Source of the DNA: Trema orientale
Lineage: Eukaryota; Streptophyta; Magnoliopsida; Rosales; Cannabaceae
Assembly (NCBI GenBank): GCA_002914845.1
Contig: JXTC01000083.1
Span: forward strand, 830,802 to 894,801
Reading direction: 5' to 3'
DNA length: 64,000 bases
Part shown: piece by piece, positions 1 to 13,382 of the stretch
How the letters are laid out: each line of letters opens with the position of its first letter
How positions within the stretch are numbered: the stretch's first letter is position 1
Program-made: the position numbers and the translations under genes
The notes under the pieces: generated by a model
Database searches by the model: none
Seen by the model: only the letters and a program-made list of their open reading frames with translations
What the model was told of the DNA's origin: nothing

Positions 1-2343
1 ACATGAGGACTTAGAAATTGGAGGCCAAAGTAAAAAGTGAAAACCAAGTCTGATTGGATTCAAAATATATGCTCTCATGACGGGCAATCATGGCTACCAC
101 CCAAACAAGTAAAATTTCATTCTCAATGTTGAAATGAGGTTCTTTAATCTAAAAGAGAACACAGGTTCTCAGTGGCCCTGATTATAAGTAAAAGACATTT
201 AAGGAATTAAAGTCAGAAACCTAATTTGAGTACAAATGGTCTAAACACAAAATAATGAAAGTTGGAAGAGCAAAAAGAGACCTAAGAGAGGAGAAATTAA
301 CTAACCTCATCAATTTCAATGACTGAAGGGTAGGGTATCCATTAGCCTTCCACAAGTTAATATCCTTGTTATTTTCCCGTATGGTGGTTAATCGAAGAGT
401 ATACTCATCTATAAGTTCAGAATCCTGATCCTGGGCGATGACTTGACTTTGAAAAGATTCGGAGTACATATAAATCAAGTCATTCAAACTACAAGTACAA
501 CGCTCCAGAGAAAGATATACAAAGTCCTGATCATACTCAACACCATACCAACGGACAACATTTGGATGCTGATCAGAGGCAATTAGATTCTGAATCTCTT
601 TCAACGCCACGTCATGATGAGTCCGGACAAGCCGTTTTACAGCCACAGAACGACCGTCATAGATCCCTTGAAGTACAACAGTACCATTACTTCCCTTAGC
701 AATTTCTTTACTGGAAACAACTAATTTACCAATCCTACGTCCATCTACACGATCATCAGCAGCATCAGTAAATGTCAGCAGAGATCTTTTCTCACTTCCT
801 TCGGCATCTAAAAGTCCATAAGCAGATCCAGCCCTATAGTCATCAGAGGTGTACTTTGGGCTGTTCTCATTATTGGCATTACTCTTCTTGTTTCCTAGTT
901 TACGAGTTTTCTTCTTTTTGGGAACCCCAGCTTGCGCTTTGAATTCCTCAACCACCATATTTAGTTCACGTTGTTTCCTTAATCTTACATAACGGTACAA
1001 GATAAAACCCACGATGGACAAAAGCGTAGGCAGAAATGGAATAATATGTTGTAAATGAAACCTTGCAATGGTTTCAGCTACCACGCTCATGAAAATCATT
1101 TGAACAACACGACTGCCGTTTACACCCACAATCCCAGAATTTTCAGTGTCAGGAGAAGGCAGGGCAAGTACTTGGCCGCCTATAGTGGTTTTGGAGGGTA
1201 ATGGAATCTGACCAAAAGCTGCTTGCACAAGACCGTGTTCAGGATTAGGCAAAGGGAGAGGTCTAACACTAGGAAATCCATTGAATCGTTTGTCATAAAC
1301 AGAAAGAGACTCGTTCAAGCTATGATTACGAATCTGCAGAATAAGAGGCTTAGCCTCGAGATACTTTGCACCAAGCTCATTCCCAGAACTAGGAAACTTA
1401 AAAGACGCATCAAATTTAGAAAATCCCAGATTCCATAAAACTTTACCAGTGACGGGAGAATGGTGCTGTAATGCATAATCCGTTCTCTTGATGTAAAGCA
1501 ATTGGTCAACTGTTTCGGAGTCCACAGGTCCAGACGGCAACAACTCTTCGACATCTTGCTTCAACAGAACCTGATTCTCTACACCATTCTCAACACCCGA
1601 GATGAAAGGACTATCTGCCAGGTTATATGCATGAATCAACCTTCCAGAATTGGCATCTAGAAGAAAAACAGTGGATCTCCTTGATCCTAACGTGACTCCT
1701 CCGTCCTCCGCCACGTGTGGAGTACTTCTTACAAAATCTTCAGCACTCATTGGCAGTTCCTACAACATTGGCAATCCACCGACAATTTAAAATCATATCA
1801 TGAGAGACTTAAAGTTCAATTCATATTCATGGAAAAAAGGGGTATATAAANGTGTGGTAATAGAGTTTCCAATCATCACCAATATCAAGAAAGAAGTTAG
1901 GACGTTCAGACGTGGCAGCATCGGCGGTAAGATTGTGATAAGAAGAGTAAATGGGCAATCCAGAGGACCACGACCACACCACTTTCCCCGAATTAAAGTC
2001 CCACAAATATACGGTTCCATCAAGATCCACAACTAGTGCTACTCCTACATCATTTCCGCTGAACCAAAAAAAAATTGATCGATTGAAACAAATAAATAAA
2101 TAAATAAATAAACAAAATGAAAATAAATGCAAAAATTAGAAAAATAAACAGACAAATAAAAATGTAAAAGTTGTAGTCTCACGGGTTAGCCGGCAAAAGA
2201 GAATTAAAAAGGGTGGAGATCTTGGGATGTAGACGTGATAGCGAGGTTTCTGGCCCCGCAATCTCCGAGTCCTCCGCGAAACATGCGGTTAACGGAGCTA
2301 AGACGACCAAGAGGAGCAGAAGAAATATTAAGGATCGTCTCAT
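1..2343 (-). CDS. IRE1: IRE1-type ER stress sensor kinase/endoribonuclease (5' part, runs off window)
   Basis: IRE1 is an ER-membrane sensor whose cytosolic kinase/RNase splices bZIP60 mRNA during the unfolded protein response. Exon 1 is 2183-2343: ATG, signal peptide rich in Leu, phase 2 end. Exon 2 starts at 2058 and encodes a luminal beta-propeller stretch with the motif DGTVYLWDFNSGKVVW. Exon 3 is 306-1759. It continues the luminal domain (STVFLLDANSGRL), then a membrane segment encoded around 985-1050, a basic Lys-rich linker, and the kinase N-lobe with the glycine-rich loop (AKGSNGTV) and VAVKRL lysine near 625-730. The last visible residues are LKLMR, just before the catalytic loop, so the HRD/DFG motifs and RNase (KEN) domain lie left of the window. 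Positions 1-305 look like intron. The 3' end of exon 2 is unclear: no good donor is visible near 1800-1860, where a single N (1851) occurs. Family call is firm; the exon 2/3 junction is not. Confidence 0.93.
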
Positions 2344-2884
2344 TGGTGGTGCAGATTCAGATATGAGATTTGAGATTTGAGATTAGAGGAGTTGTGTAAT
2401 TTAGAAATTAGGGTTTTGAATCAGGAATTTGAAAGAAATGGAATTCGGTGGTGGCTGGCTGGCTGGCTTTGATTTCTGGCCCTCTGATCTGAGCAACCGG
2501 CTGCCTGGGGTGATAATAGACAGATAGTCGATTGGATGATCCGCAAAGTGCCAAACTCCAAATTTTGATATAATTTTCTTTAGTTTTGCTTTTCTAGATT
2601 CAATATGAAAAACCGCAACTTTTCCTTTCGACGACAGAACAGAACAGAACTCCAACACAAACCATTGGTCATCAGTGACATTATGACATTTAAGGCTTAA
2701 GCCATTTCAAGTCAACCAACACAGTTACGTACTAAATCAATAAATAAAGATGGGGGCCTAAACCATACAGTTTCGCTACATGCCCAATAATTAGGGCTTT
2801 GTACAGGAATACCCCACTTTTGGGGTATGGTTTGGTGGATAATCTTTTTTGATTTTATTTATAAATATATTCTTTTTTTATAAT
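2344..2884. other. IRE1 upstream region
   Basis: This is the presumed promoter and 5' leader of the minus-strand IRE1 gene. An open frame at 2401-2658 is not supported by composition or similarity. I recognise no specific regulatory element. Confidence 0.4.
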
Positions 2885-3440
2885 TTGTACTTACTATTAT
2901 ACCTCTAATAAATTACTCATTACCACTATTAAGAGGTGGTATATGATTTATTTGCTATGACTTAAATGTTTTAATTGCTTACAGATAGTAGTATATTTAC
3001 TATTATATCTCTGGTAAATTACTCATTTACCACTATTAAGAGATGATATATGACTTATTTACCATGACTTAAAATTTTTTATCGCTTGTAGATGATAGCA
3101 TATTTACTATTATATTCTTGGTAAATTACTTATTCATCACTATTAAGTGATAATATATGATTTATTTACCATTATACCCTTAGTAAATTACTCATTTATC
3201 ACTATTAAGAGATGATATGTGATTTATTTATCATGACTTAAAAATTTTTATCACTTATAGACAGTGTCATATTTACCATTATATACCTGATAAATCACTC
3301 ATTTACTACTATTAAGACGAGGTATATGATTTATTTACTATGACTTAAAAAATTTTATCACTTGTAGATGGCATCATAATTACCATTATACCCATGATAA
3401 ATCACTCGTTTGCCACTATTAAGAGGTGGTATATAATTTT
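2885..3440. repeat. Tandem repeat, ~107-bp unit, about six copies
   Basis: The anchor TAAAT(T/C)ACTC recurs at about 2911, 3017, 3124, 3186, 3292 and 3400, giving spacings of 106, 107, 62, 106 and 108 bp. Each full unit also carries CACTATTAAGAG, ATATGATTTATTTACC and a GACTTAAA-type segment. The third unit is shortened to about 62 bp by an internal deletion. The units are diverged and AT-rich, and no coding potential is seen. Confidence 0.85.
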
Positions 3441-3841
3441 ATTACTCTCAACGTGAACAAAAGAAAAATCTAGAGAATAAGCAGTCTCGAAAGTTGATGC
3501 TACTCGAGTAGACAATATCGGGCAAAAGTTCTTAGCCAAAAATCTATACAAATTGGCTCTATCTATATAACCATAAAGAAAGAAGCGATGATAGTATGTT
3601 CATCGAATAGATAAATAACAAAATCAAACCTTTTTTTTTTATTTTTTCTTTCTTCGTGCATAAATCCTAAAAGGAAGGATCTGATTTGGACTGGAGAAGC
3701 GAAAATAATTTTTTTAAGAAAAACAAGTACTAGCATATTCACAAACAGATTGGGTGCATTTGACATAAAGTTCGATTGGGCAAAGATCTGCAAATTTGGG
3801 TATACGATTTCAGAAATTTTTTAGATGGGAAAGGGCTTTAC

Positions 3842-4029
3842 CACAGCCGCCAGAAGAGTTGAGCTTGGCTTGGAGGATTATGTTGGTGATGAAATGAGAG
3901 GCCTCGTGCGCCTCCGCCTCTAACGTCATTTGCTGATTCTCTTTGAATTTCTGGCAGGCTTCGACGGTCGACTCCGTTAGCATGAGCTTGTTGCTGGCAA
4001 AGGTGTTCTTAGTGGCTCTTAGCAGCGTT
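3842..4029 (-). pseudogene. Single exon resembling mitochondrial zinc maintenance protein 1 (MZM1, LYR family)
   Basis: On the minus strand a 188-bp block reads in one frame for about 62 residues (LLRATKNTFASNKLML, then EACQKFKENQQ and ASHFITNIILQAKL). It resembles the LYR-motif protein MZM1, a mitochondrial matrix factor for complex III assembly. It is bounded by a convincing acceptor (T-rich tract then CTACAG, at 4030) and a donor (GTAAAG at 3841-3836). I could not find the first exon (MxxREALSAYR-type start) upstream or the expected C-terminal exon downstream. It is therefore either a gene fragment or a gene with exons I cannot see. The family call is tentative, since the match is short and from memory. 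Confidence 0.5.
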
Positions 4030-4431
4030 CTGTAGGTGAATGAGAAATAAAAAAATAGGAAAATTGGAAAGGTATAACGTGGAGGACAAAAGTGGAATAA
4101 GAATAATTATATTTTAAAAAAGGGATAAAAATGTTAATTTTATCAAAAAGGGATATTCATTGATACTAGGTGTTGAAAGGTAGCAGCTAGTGTAGTTTCC
4201 TCTAATAATTATGGATGGCCCAAAATTATAAATTGGGGCTCAGGTGTGCCTATTCACAAAAAAATACTAAAAACCTTCCTCTTGAATAATAAAATACCAA
4301 TTTTTACCATGCGTTTTTAAAATTATAACATATACGATATACCCATCAATTTATCAAATTGGGTCAAAAATTATCCATTACCTTCGATTAAACAAATTAA
4401 ATGTGAAATATTTAAATTTAGAGTGAATTGC

Positions 4432-4790
4432 AAAAAATACTATGAAGTTTGAGTATTCTACAATTTAATCCCTGAAGTTATGCAAAATAATACCATGAGA
4501 TAAAAAATTTCTGAATATTAATACCCTATGTTGATTTTTTGACTAATTTTAGTAACGGAAAAAAATAATACTCTATATTAAAACTAGATTAGTCCTTATT
4601 ATTCTCTTTAATTTCGAGGATATTAATGTCTTTTACCAGTTAAAGTTATTCTAAAAGTCAAACTTAGGATATTAATTTTCAGAAATTTTTAATCTCAGAG
4701 TCTAAACTCAGGGTAAATTTTTTTTTTACAGTTTACCCATTAGATTTATATTGTATAATTTAAAAAAAAAAGTTTAGTGGTATTGTAATA
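4432..4790. mobile_element. MITE-like inverted repeat
   Basis: The left arm (from AATTGCAAAAAATACTATG) and the reverse complement of the right arm (ATTACAATACCACTAAAC) are similar. The match continues inward through AAAAATTTCTGAA(T/A)ATTAAT on both arms. The arms are diverged, roughly 150 bp each, around a short centre. No coding sequence or clear target-site duplication was identified. Confidence 0.55.
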
Positions 4791-5066
4791 TATCTATATT
4801 TTTAAAATTTGTTAAAATATAAGAGAGATTTTTGTTATTTCTTAATTAGAATTTCTTCCTTTCAATTCGATAACTTAAATCCTCATTCAAGTGTTTAGCA
4901 ATGATAGCTCCACATAAATTGTATACAAGCTATATATTTTTTCTCCATCAAAACCTCTTTTGTCAAGTTATCTTTGAATATCGGTTTTCATTTTTTTTTT
5001 TATCATTTCAAATTCCAAATTGAGATTTAAAATGGGAAAAATGCTGAAGAATAAGCATTTCTTGTA

Positions 5067-6892
5067 TATAATTTAAGAATATTTGGCTCTGCCTTTTCTA
5101 TTAAATGAAAAAGAGTATTTATACATATTACAAATGAGGAGATAACTCCTAATTAGAAATAATATACAGATAGTATATAACTATTTATGTACAAGTAAGT
5201 AGATAAGTACATCAATAAATTAAATATAATTAAGATTATGATATATCTCTAATATGTCTCCGCAAGGTGGAACTCCTCGAGGAAATTCTATTCTTGGATG
5301 TGAGAGTAAGAAATCGAGCACACGGAAGTGGCTTCGTAAGAGTATCTGCTAATTGATCATCCGAGAAAATATGAGTAACACGTAAGGAATCATTTTGCAC
5401 ATGATCCCGAATAAAATGATAGCCCAACGCGACATGCTTCATCCGAGAGTGGAAACCCGAATTGGCACCAATATTATCATAATAAATATTAGGCAGAGTA
5501 GGAATCACAACACCAAGTTCTATTAAGGTAAACTCAGCAATAATGGCAGCAACGGAACGATATTTAGCCTCAGTAGAGGAACGGGCGATAGTACGCTATT
5601 TCTTAGAACTCCTAAAAATAGATTTACGACAAAAGTAGATAATATAAGCATAGTCGAAGTGTAGTCATCCTTATTTCCAGCCTAATCTGTATCAGAAAAT
5701 ACATGAAGACTATCAAGAGAGCAAGCATGTAAGAGAAGACCATGGTCAGATGTGTCACAAAGATAGCGAAGGAGATGCTTCACAGCAGCCCAGTGGTAGG
5801 ATGCGGGGGAAAGGATAAGGCAGGTGATGAAGGATGCTAGGGATATTAGTGAGACGATATTAATAGAGGCTAGGAGTGAAGCAGAAGAAGAGAAGCGTAA
5901 ATGTGGTTGAGAGAGCTCACTGTTGACAAGTTTTTCATGAAGCTCGTAAAAAGAGATCGGGGTGTCATGACTATTGATGACCTCGACAATAGACTGGTAA
6001 TCATTATAAAGGCTATCAAGAATCTGTTCAATGAGGTCTTCATGATTAAGGGTTTTGCCTAGAGCAACAAATTTTTTAGCATGAATCTTGATAAATTGCA
6101 TATAGTCAGTGATATTGTAGGAGCCCTTAGTGACATATTTAAGTTGCTTATTGAATTGCTTGGTGTGCCCACGAGAGGGCTTGGCATATGTAATAGCAAG
6201 GATATTCCACACCTCACAAGAGGTGGTTGCAGATTGAATAAGAGGAACGAGTAAGGCAAAAAAAGATCCAATGATTGTACTAAAAATATGATCTTAGCGT
6301 ATCTAAATTGGATACACAGGGTTGGGAAAAGCAGTATTATTAGTGGTTACTGTTTGGGAAAGAAGAATTATGATACTATTAAAATAACCTTGAAGATTAT
6401 AATTGATAAGAAGTGCATGAAATTATAATTTTCAAGAGAGATAATTGGCAGAATTAAGTTTGATGGTGTGATAGAAGGAGAGATTAATGGTGGGAAGAGA
6501 TGTATTTGGTTTGCTTTGATTGGGAATAATAACTTGGAATTGAGAGGTATCCATGTTGAATCTTGGAGTCTTTAAATCTAAGAATATGTAATTTTCAGTT
6601 GACTGGTTTTGGCGGCTGGGGTTTTTATTTGTGAGAAAATAAAGGAAAGAACGAAAAGTAAAGAAGAGGAAGAGATAGAGAGACCCGATAAGTTTAATGC
6701 TCTGATGCCATATAGAATTTAGGAAATGGCTCACCTTTTCCATTAAATGAAATAGATATTTATACATACTACAAATGAGGAGATCACTGAGAATAGGAAA
6801 TAAAACTTAAAGAATATATATCTATTTATATACAAAGTAGATAATTACATAAATTACTTAAATACAATTAAGATACTAATTTACCTCCAATA
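5067..6892 (-). mobile_element. Internally deleted Ty1/Copia LTR retrotransposon
   Basis: Two diverged LTRs of about 182-188 bp are visible: 5' LTR 6711-6892 and 3' LTR 5067-5254 (minus orientation). They share segments such as CTCCTCATTTGTA and TATAAATA. A primer binding site close to initiator tRNA-Met (TGGCATCAGAGC, 6699-6710) directly follows the 5' LTR. Inside are gag/UBN2-type protein (about 5890-6540) and the end of the polyprotein, the Copia RNase H region (about 5236-5830; STEAKYRSVAA, DQLADTLTKPL). Protease, integrase and most of the reverse transcriptase are missing, because gag runs almost directly into YHWAAVKHLLRYLC. There are several in-frame stops. It is dead and non-autonomous. 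Confidence 0.85.
5255..6540 (-). pseudogene. Copia gag/RNase H remnants
   Basis: On the minus strand the frame 6212-5682 encodes a gag part (AKPSRGHTKQFNKQLKYVTK; LIEQILDSLYNDYQSIVEV). It is fused to the RT/RNase H junction (AAVKHLLRYLCDTSDHGLLL) without the intervening protease, integrase and RT core. The frame 5508-5236 carries the RNase H C-terminus (HIFSDDQLADTLTKPLP). Between and upstream of these, stop codons interrupt the expected protein; for example TGA stands where a Trp is expected after NSANYLS. The fusion looks like one large deletion followed by point decay. Confidence 0.8.
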
Positions 6893-7320
6893 TTTTGAAG
6901 AGTGAGAGATCCAAAATAGAATTTAGACTTTTAGTATTACCAAATTCTATGTCTTCATTTCTTTTCTCTTTTTTTTTGTTGTTGTTTTTCACTTAAAAAT
7001 GGTAAAGTCAATCTAAGGAAGGGAAAAAGGTACTACATGTAGATTTTACTGTTCAATCTAATATTTTAATAATACAACAAACCATATAGAATCTATTTAT
7101 GAAGAGACTGAAAGAGTAGAACTAACATTTCTTAAATAAAAAAAAAAAACTAGGAGGACAACTCTGATTCAAGATATGGAAGACGTCATTCTCTGTTTTA
7201 TGATCACACAATGTCATTTATTTCTTTTATTTGACTGTTGTCATTTTACTATTATAATAAGTGTGATGTCATTTAATTTATTGGATACCCTTTAAGCTAT
7301 TAAAATCTTTTATCATGGAG

Positions 7321-7790
7321 TAGAGGTGTTAGATAAGTCAAGCTGTGCCAAGAAATTTGCGGGCCAGGCCACAGAAACTAAATGCTAGGCCTAATCTGGC
7401 CTAAAGGCTGCCTAAAATCAGGCCAAGACATGTCCATGGTAGGCCAACACATTATTCGATTTTTTTTTCTTTTTTCTAATTTAAATTTAATAAGATTTAA
7501 ATATGAAAATGACTATTTATAGGTAATACCATTAAATTATATATGTATTTTTATTTTTTTCCATTTTATAATCAAATTATACTAATTTTTAACATCTGCA
7601 AAATATATATTTACATATTTTTTGGGCCTAATTAGGCCCATTATGACCCACGTGTATGTCCCGTCCTCTGGCCTATGGTGGACTAGGACATGTCGTTTTG
7701 TGGGCTTAGAAACTTAGCCCAGCTAACCTGATTCAACTTCATGATGGGTTCAAGCCAGCCTATAAGCCGGGATCTAAATTGACACCTCTA
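7321..7790. mobile_element. hAT-type MITE (~470 bp)
   Basis: The element starts TAGAGGTGT and ends ACACCTCTA, a short terminal inverted repeat. The flanks TCATGGAG (7313-7320) and TCGTGAAG (7791-7798) match at 6 of 8 positions, consistent with an old 8-bp hAT target-site duplication. The interior is rich in GGCC-containing words (GGCCTAATCTGGCC, GGGCCTAATTAGGCCC). It has no ORF. Confidence 0.65.
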
Positions 7791-8123
7791 TCGTGAAGTG
7801 TTATTCATACTGGGATATATTATGGAATTGTGGTAAGAGAAAAGCAATTTTTGGGAAATTTGTTAACTTAGTTATATTGAAAGAAAATCAAGCAGTGAAG
7901 CTTCCATTTCTTCCTTTTTGGGTCTTTCTTCAATCTTGCCCATCTGCATTAAATACTTTTCTCCATTTTTCAGTATTAATACATGGACTCATAGAAGAGC
8001 AAAATGTCAAATCAGACATATGAAAGTCGATTTAGTATTTAAAATAAATAAATAAAAAAGAACTTTTCCAACAGGTTAGTAGATTACACAATGATCCTCC
8101 TACATGTGGTGAACTCCTGGTAA

Positions 8124-8696
8124 ATAGGGCTGAAAGTCGGTTGGTTTTGGTAAATTTTCGCTGAAATTCCCACCAAATCGAACTTCTCGGTTTTAATATA
8201 TTGAAAACCGAAACCGATTGCCGAAAAAACAAAAATCGACCGAAATCAAATTTTTTGGTTTTTAGTCAATTTCGGTTTTTATTAATTAATAAATATAATC
8301 GATACTTTATATTTAACATATAAAGTAAATGGCTTAGTAAATGCAGTGTTTTGTCTTATGTGCACTTGCCCTAGACTTGCTGGGTTCAAATCCTACTAAT
8401 ATAAATATTTTCAGAAACCAAAAATAACATTTTTAAAAAATAAGTGAGATGAGAGTTTGCCAACCATTCTCGCTTTGAGTGTTTAAAATATTTTTATGTA
8501 ATATATATTATTGGTCGGTTTCGATTTAACCAACAATTATATTTCTAAAATTGAAACTGATTGCAATTATGAAAAAAAAAAAATTGAAACCGAAACCGAC
8601 TAAAACATTCGGTGCTGGCGTGGCACCAAGAATTTAGTTTTTTTAACGATCGATTTTTCGGTTGGGTTCGGTGAATCGGTTTTTTCTCACTCTCTT
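8124..8696. mobile_element. hAT-like MITE with CGGTTTCGGTTTT-type repeats
   Basis: The flanks CCTGGTAA (8116-8123) and ACTGGTAA (8697-8704) match at 7 of 8 bases, suggesting an 8-bp target duplication. The ends (ATAGGGCTGAAA and, reversed, AAGAGAGTGAGAAA) are only weakly inverted. Both halves carry many copies of AAACCGAAACCGA/TCGGTTTCGG in opposite orientations. Non-coding. Confidence 0.5.
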
Positions 8697-9262
8697 ACTG
8701 GTAAGAAAATACTCCAACAAATTTTTGCCGCTTTCAAGATCAATAGAACGGCAAGCTTAAGGTTGAATAGTCTTAAATAAATAGTTAGGTTAAAGTATTG
8801 AAGTATGAGACAGCATGAGAAACCCAGGAACCGAAATTTCATGAACTAAATTCTCGTGTCATATTAACTCATTGATGATAGAAATTATTTGAAAAAGACC
8901 ATTACAGTCATAGGGAAACCGTCTTGATTTATAGGTTCATCTAGTAAGGGATTTAGAATTTGAGTCTCTCCCTATCGAATTTCATTACAAAGTAAGCATT
9001 GAATAGGAAACAAAAAACCCAAGGCATGTCTTGCAGTGGCACCTCTACAAAATACAAATCACAAATTAGCCCAAAAAAGAGGCTCCATTAATGGACTTAA
9101 GCTTCATATACTTTGCACTCCTCGTCAGCTGGGTTTGTCTCGCAGAAATCTTCCAATGGGTCTCCGCTTCCGGCTGCCGGGGCANNNNNNNNNNNNNNNN
9201 NNNNNNNNNNNNNNNNNNNNNNNNNNNNNNNNNNNNNNNNNNNNNNNNNNNNNNNAATGGAC

Positions 9263-12095
<2,833 letters not shown>

Positions 12096-12150
12096 GGCTG
12101 CAAAACTAGAGCTAAGATCACTAGCACCCTCTTTCTATGAGAAGTCTAAT

Positions 12151-12277
12151 TCGTTTTTATAGTTATTCTGAGCTTTCCCTTGGTTGTTTGTATTTTTATT
12201 TCTACTCCAAATTATGGTCACGATGTCTTGTACGAATGTGTGGTGGCAATGGACCAAGAAAGATTTATAAGATAAGG
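12151..12277 (-). promoter_or_regulatory. Putative GAPB promoter: TATA box and I-box
   Basis: On the minus strand CTATAAAAAC (within 12151-12164) lies about 60 bp upstream of the GAPB ATG, a good TATA position for a short leader. A GATAAGG I-box core, common in light-regulated photosynthesis promoters, is at 12271-12277 on the plus strand. Positions are seen; function is inferred. Confidence 0.5.
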
Positions 12278-13382
12278 GTCATATTAGAGTAAGAAACTTT
12301 GAAAAAATTATGAACCGCAACTCATTCAGCCTCTTTTTTATTTTCCTATAATACCCTTAATTTTTTTTCCCCCCCTTAGCGACAAAAGTTCACAGTGGCA
12401 AGAATTGTGGTTCATATGTTAGTGTGTTGCTTCAACTGTGTCAAAATGTACGCGTCCAATCGTCCAACTTGCAGAAGTAAATTGAGCTAGAAAGAAAACT
12501 CCTTTAAGTTAAACCATCCAAATTAGATTTTTTTGTTGATGATTTCTGGCTGACAACAAATCATGGTGGATGGTGGAAAATGCTTTGGTTTAAGGAGAAT
12601 ATTTCTGTGATTTTGCTGGACAGGAAAGCAAGCTTTGAAAGCCAGATCTAATTGAAAAATCAATTTCAGTTGTGTGTCTTGCGACTTCAGTTAATAACAA
12701 TAGTCACAAATTTAATTAATCACTACTTGAAAACTAACTCGGCAACGTACATTGTAATGACACGGTGCAATACGAGAACAAACAAAGAAATTGTTACGAG
12801 AATCTTCCTTCACAGCAACCAAAAGTATCATCTCGCGGTTATTTTGCGGAAGCTATAGTTGCTCGCTTGAGAGGCAAGCTCCTGACCATTTTCGAGCTAA
12901 AACCTAATCCAGCCAAAAAGAGGGGAAGGAAGGAAAAAAGCGCCAGTTGGCTAGTTGTTATCAAACTCACGAAAGGAAATCACCAATTTGTGCTTAAAAG
13001 CCGAGTTTTCTTATCAGATTAACTCATTATTCTCATCATTTCAATTTTCAACCTATTACACGAAATTTAAAGAAAGAAACAGCAATATTTCATTTTGTGG
13101 CAGCAAGAGCAAAATGCATCTCCCACTCATTCAGCGCAAGTCTAAATTGAAGCAATTTCGTAATATGCACAAAAGAAAATAGCAAGAAAAGTGAGTACAC
13201 TGTTCAAATATTAGCATTCTGGAATCAAACGTTCAGACGATGCAAAAATCTATATAATATCCAAGCTAGGAGCCGATACTCAGAAAGGAAAATCTATATT
13301 GATTCATGAAGACACAGAACATTTCAAGAATTCAAATATTATTTCATCTGGAACTGATACCATATTGCAACTGACAGTAATC
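12278..13382. other. GAPB upstream spacer, no gene recognised
   Basis: This is AT-rich DNA between the GAPB promoter and the 3' end of the next minus-strand gene. Short open frames here (e.g. 12652-13182, plus) have no recognisable protein features. The right ~100-200 bp probably include the 3' UTR of the neighbouring gene. Confidence 0.4.

Noticed and set aside
2401-2658. Open frame upstream of IRE1 (minus)
   Set aside because: No domain or start context; overlaps the expected IRE1 leader.
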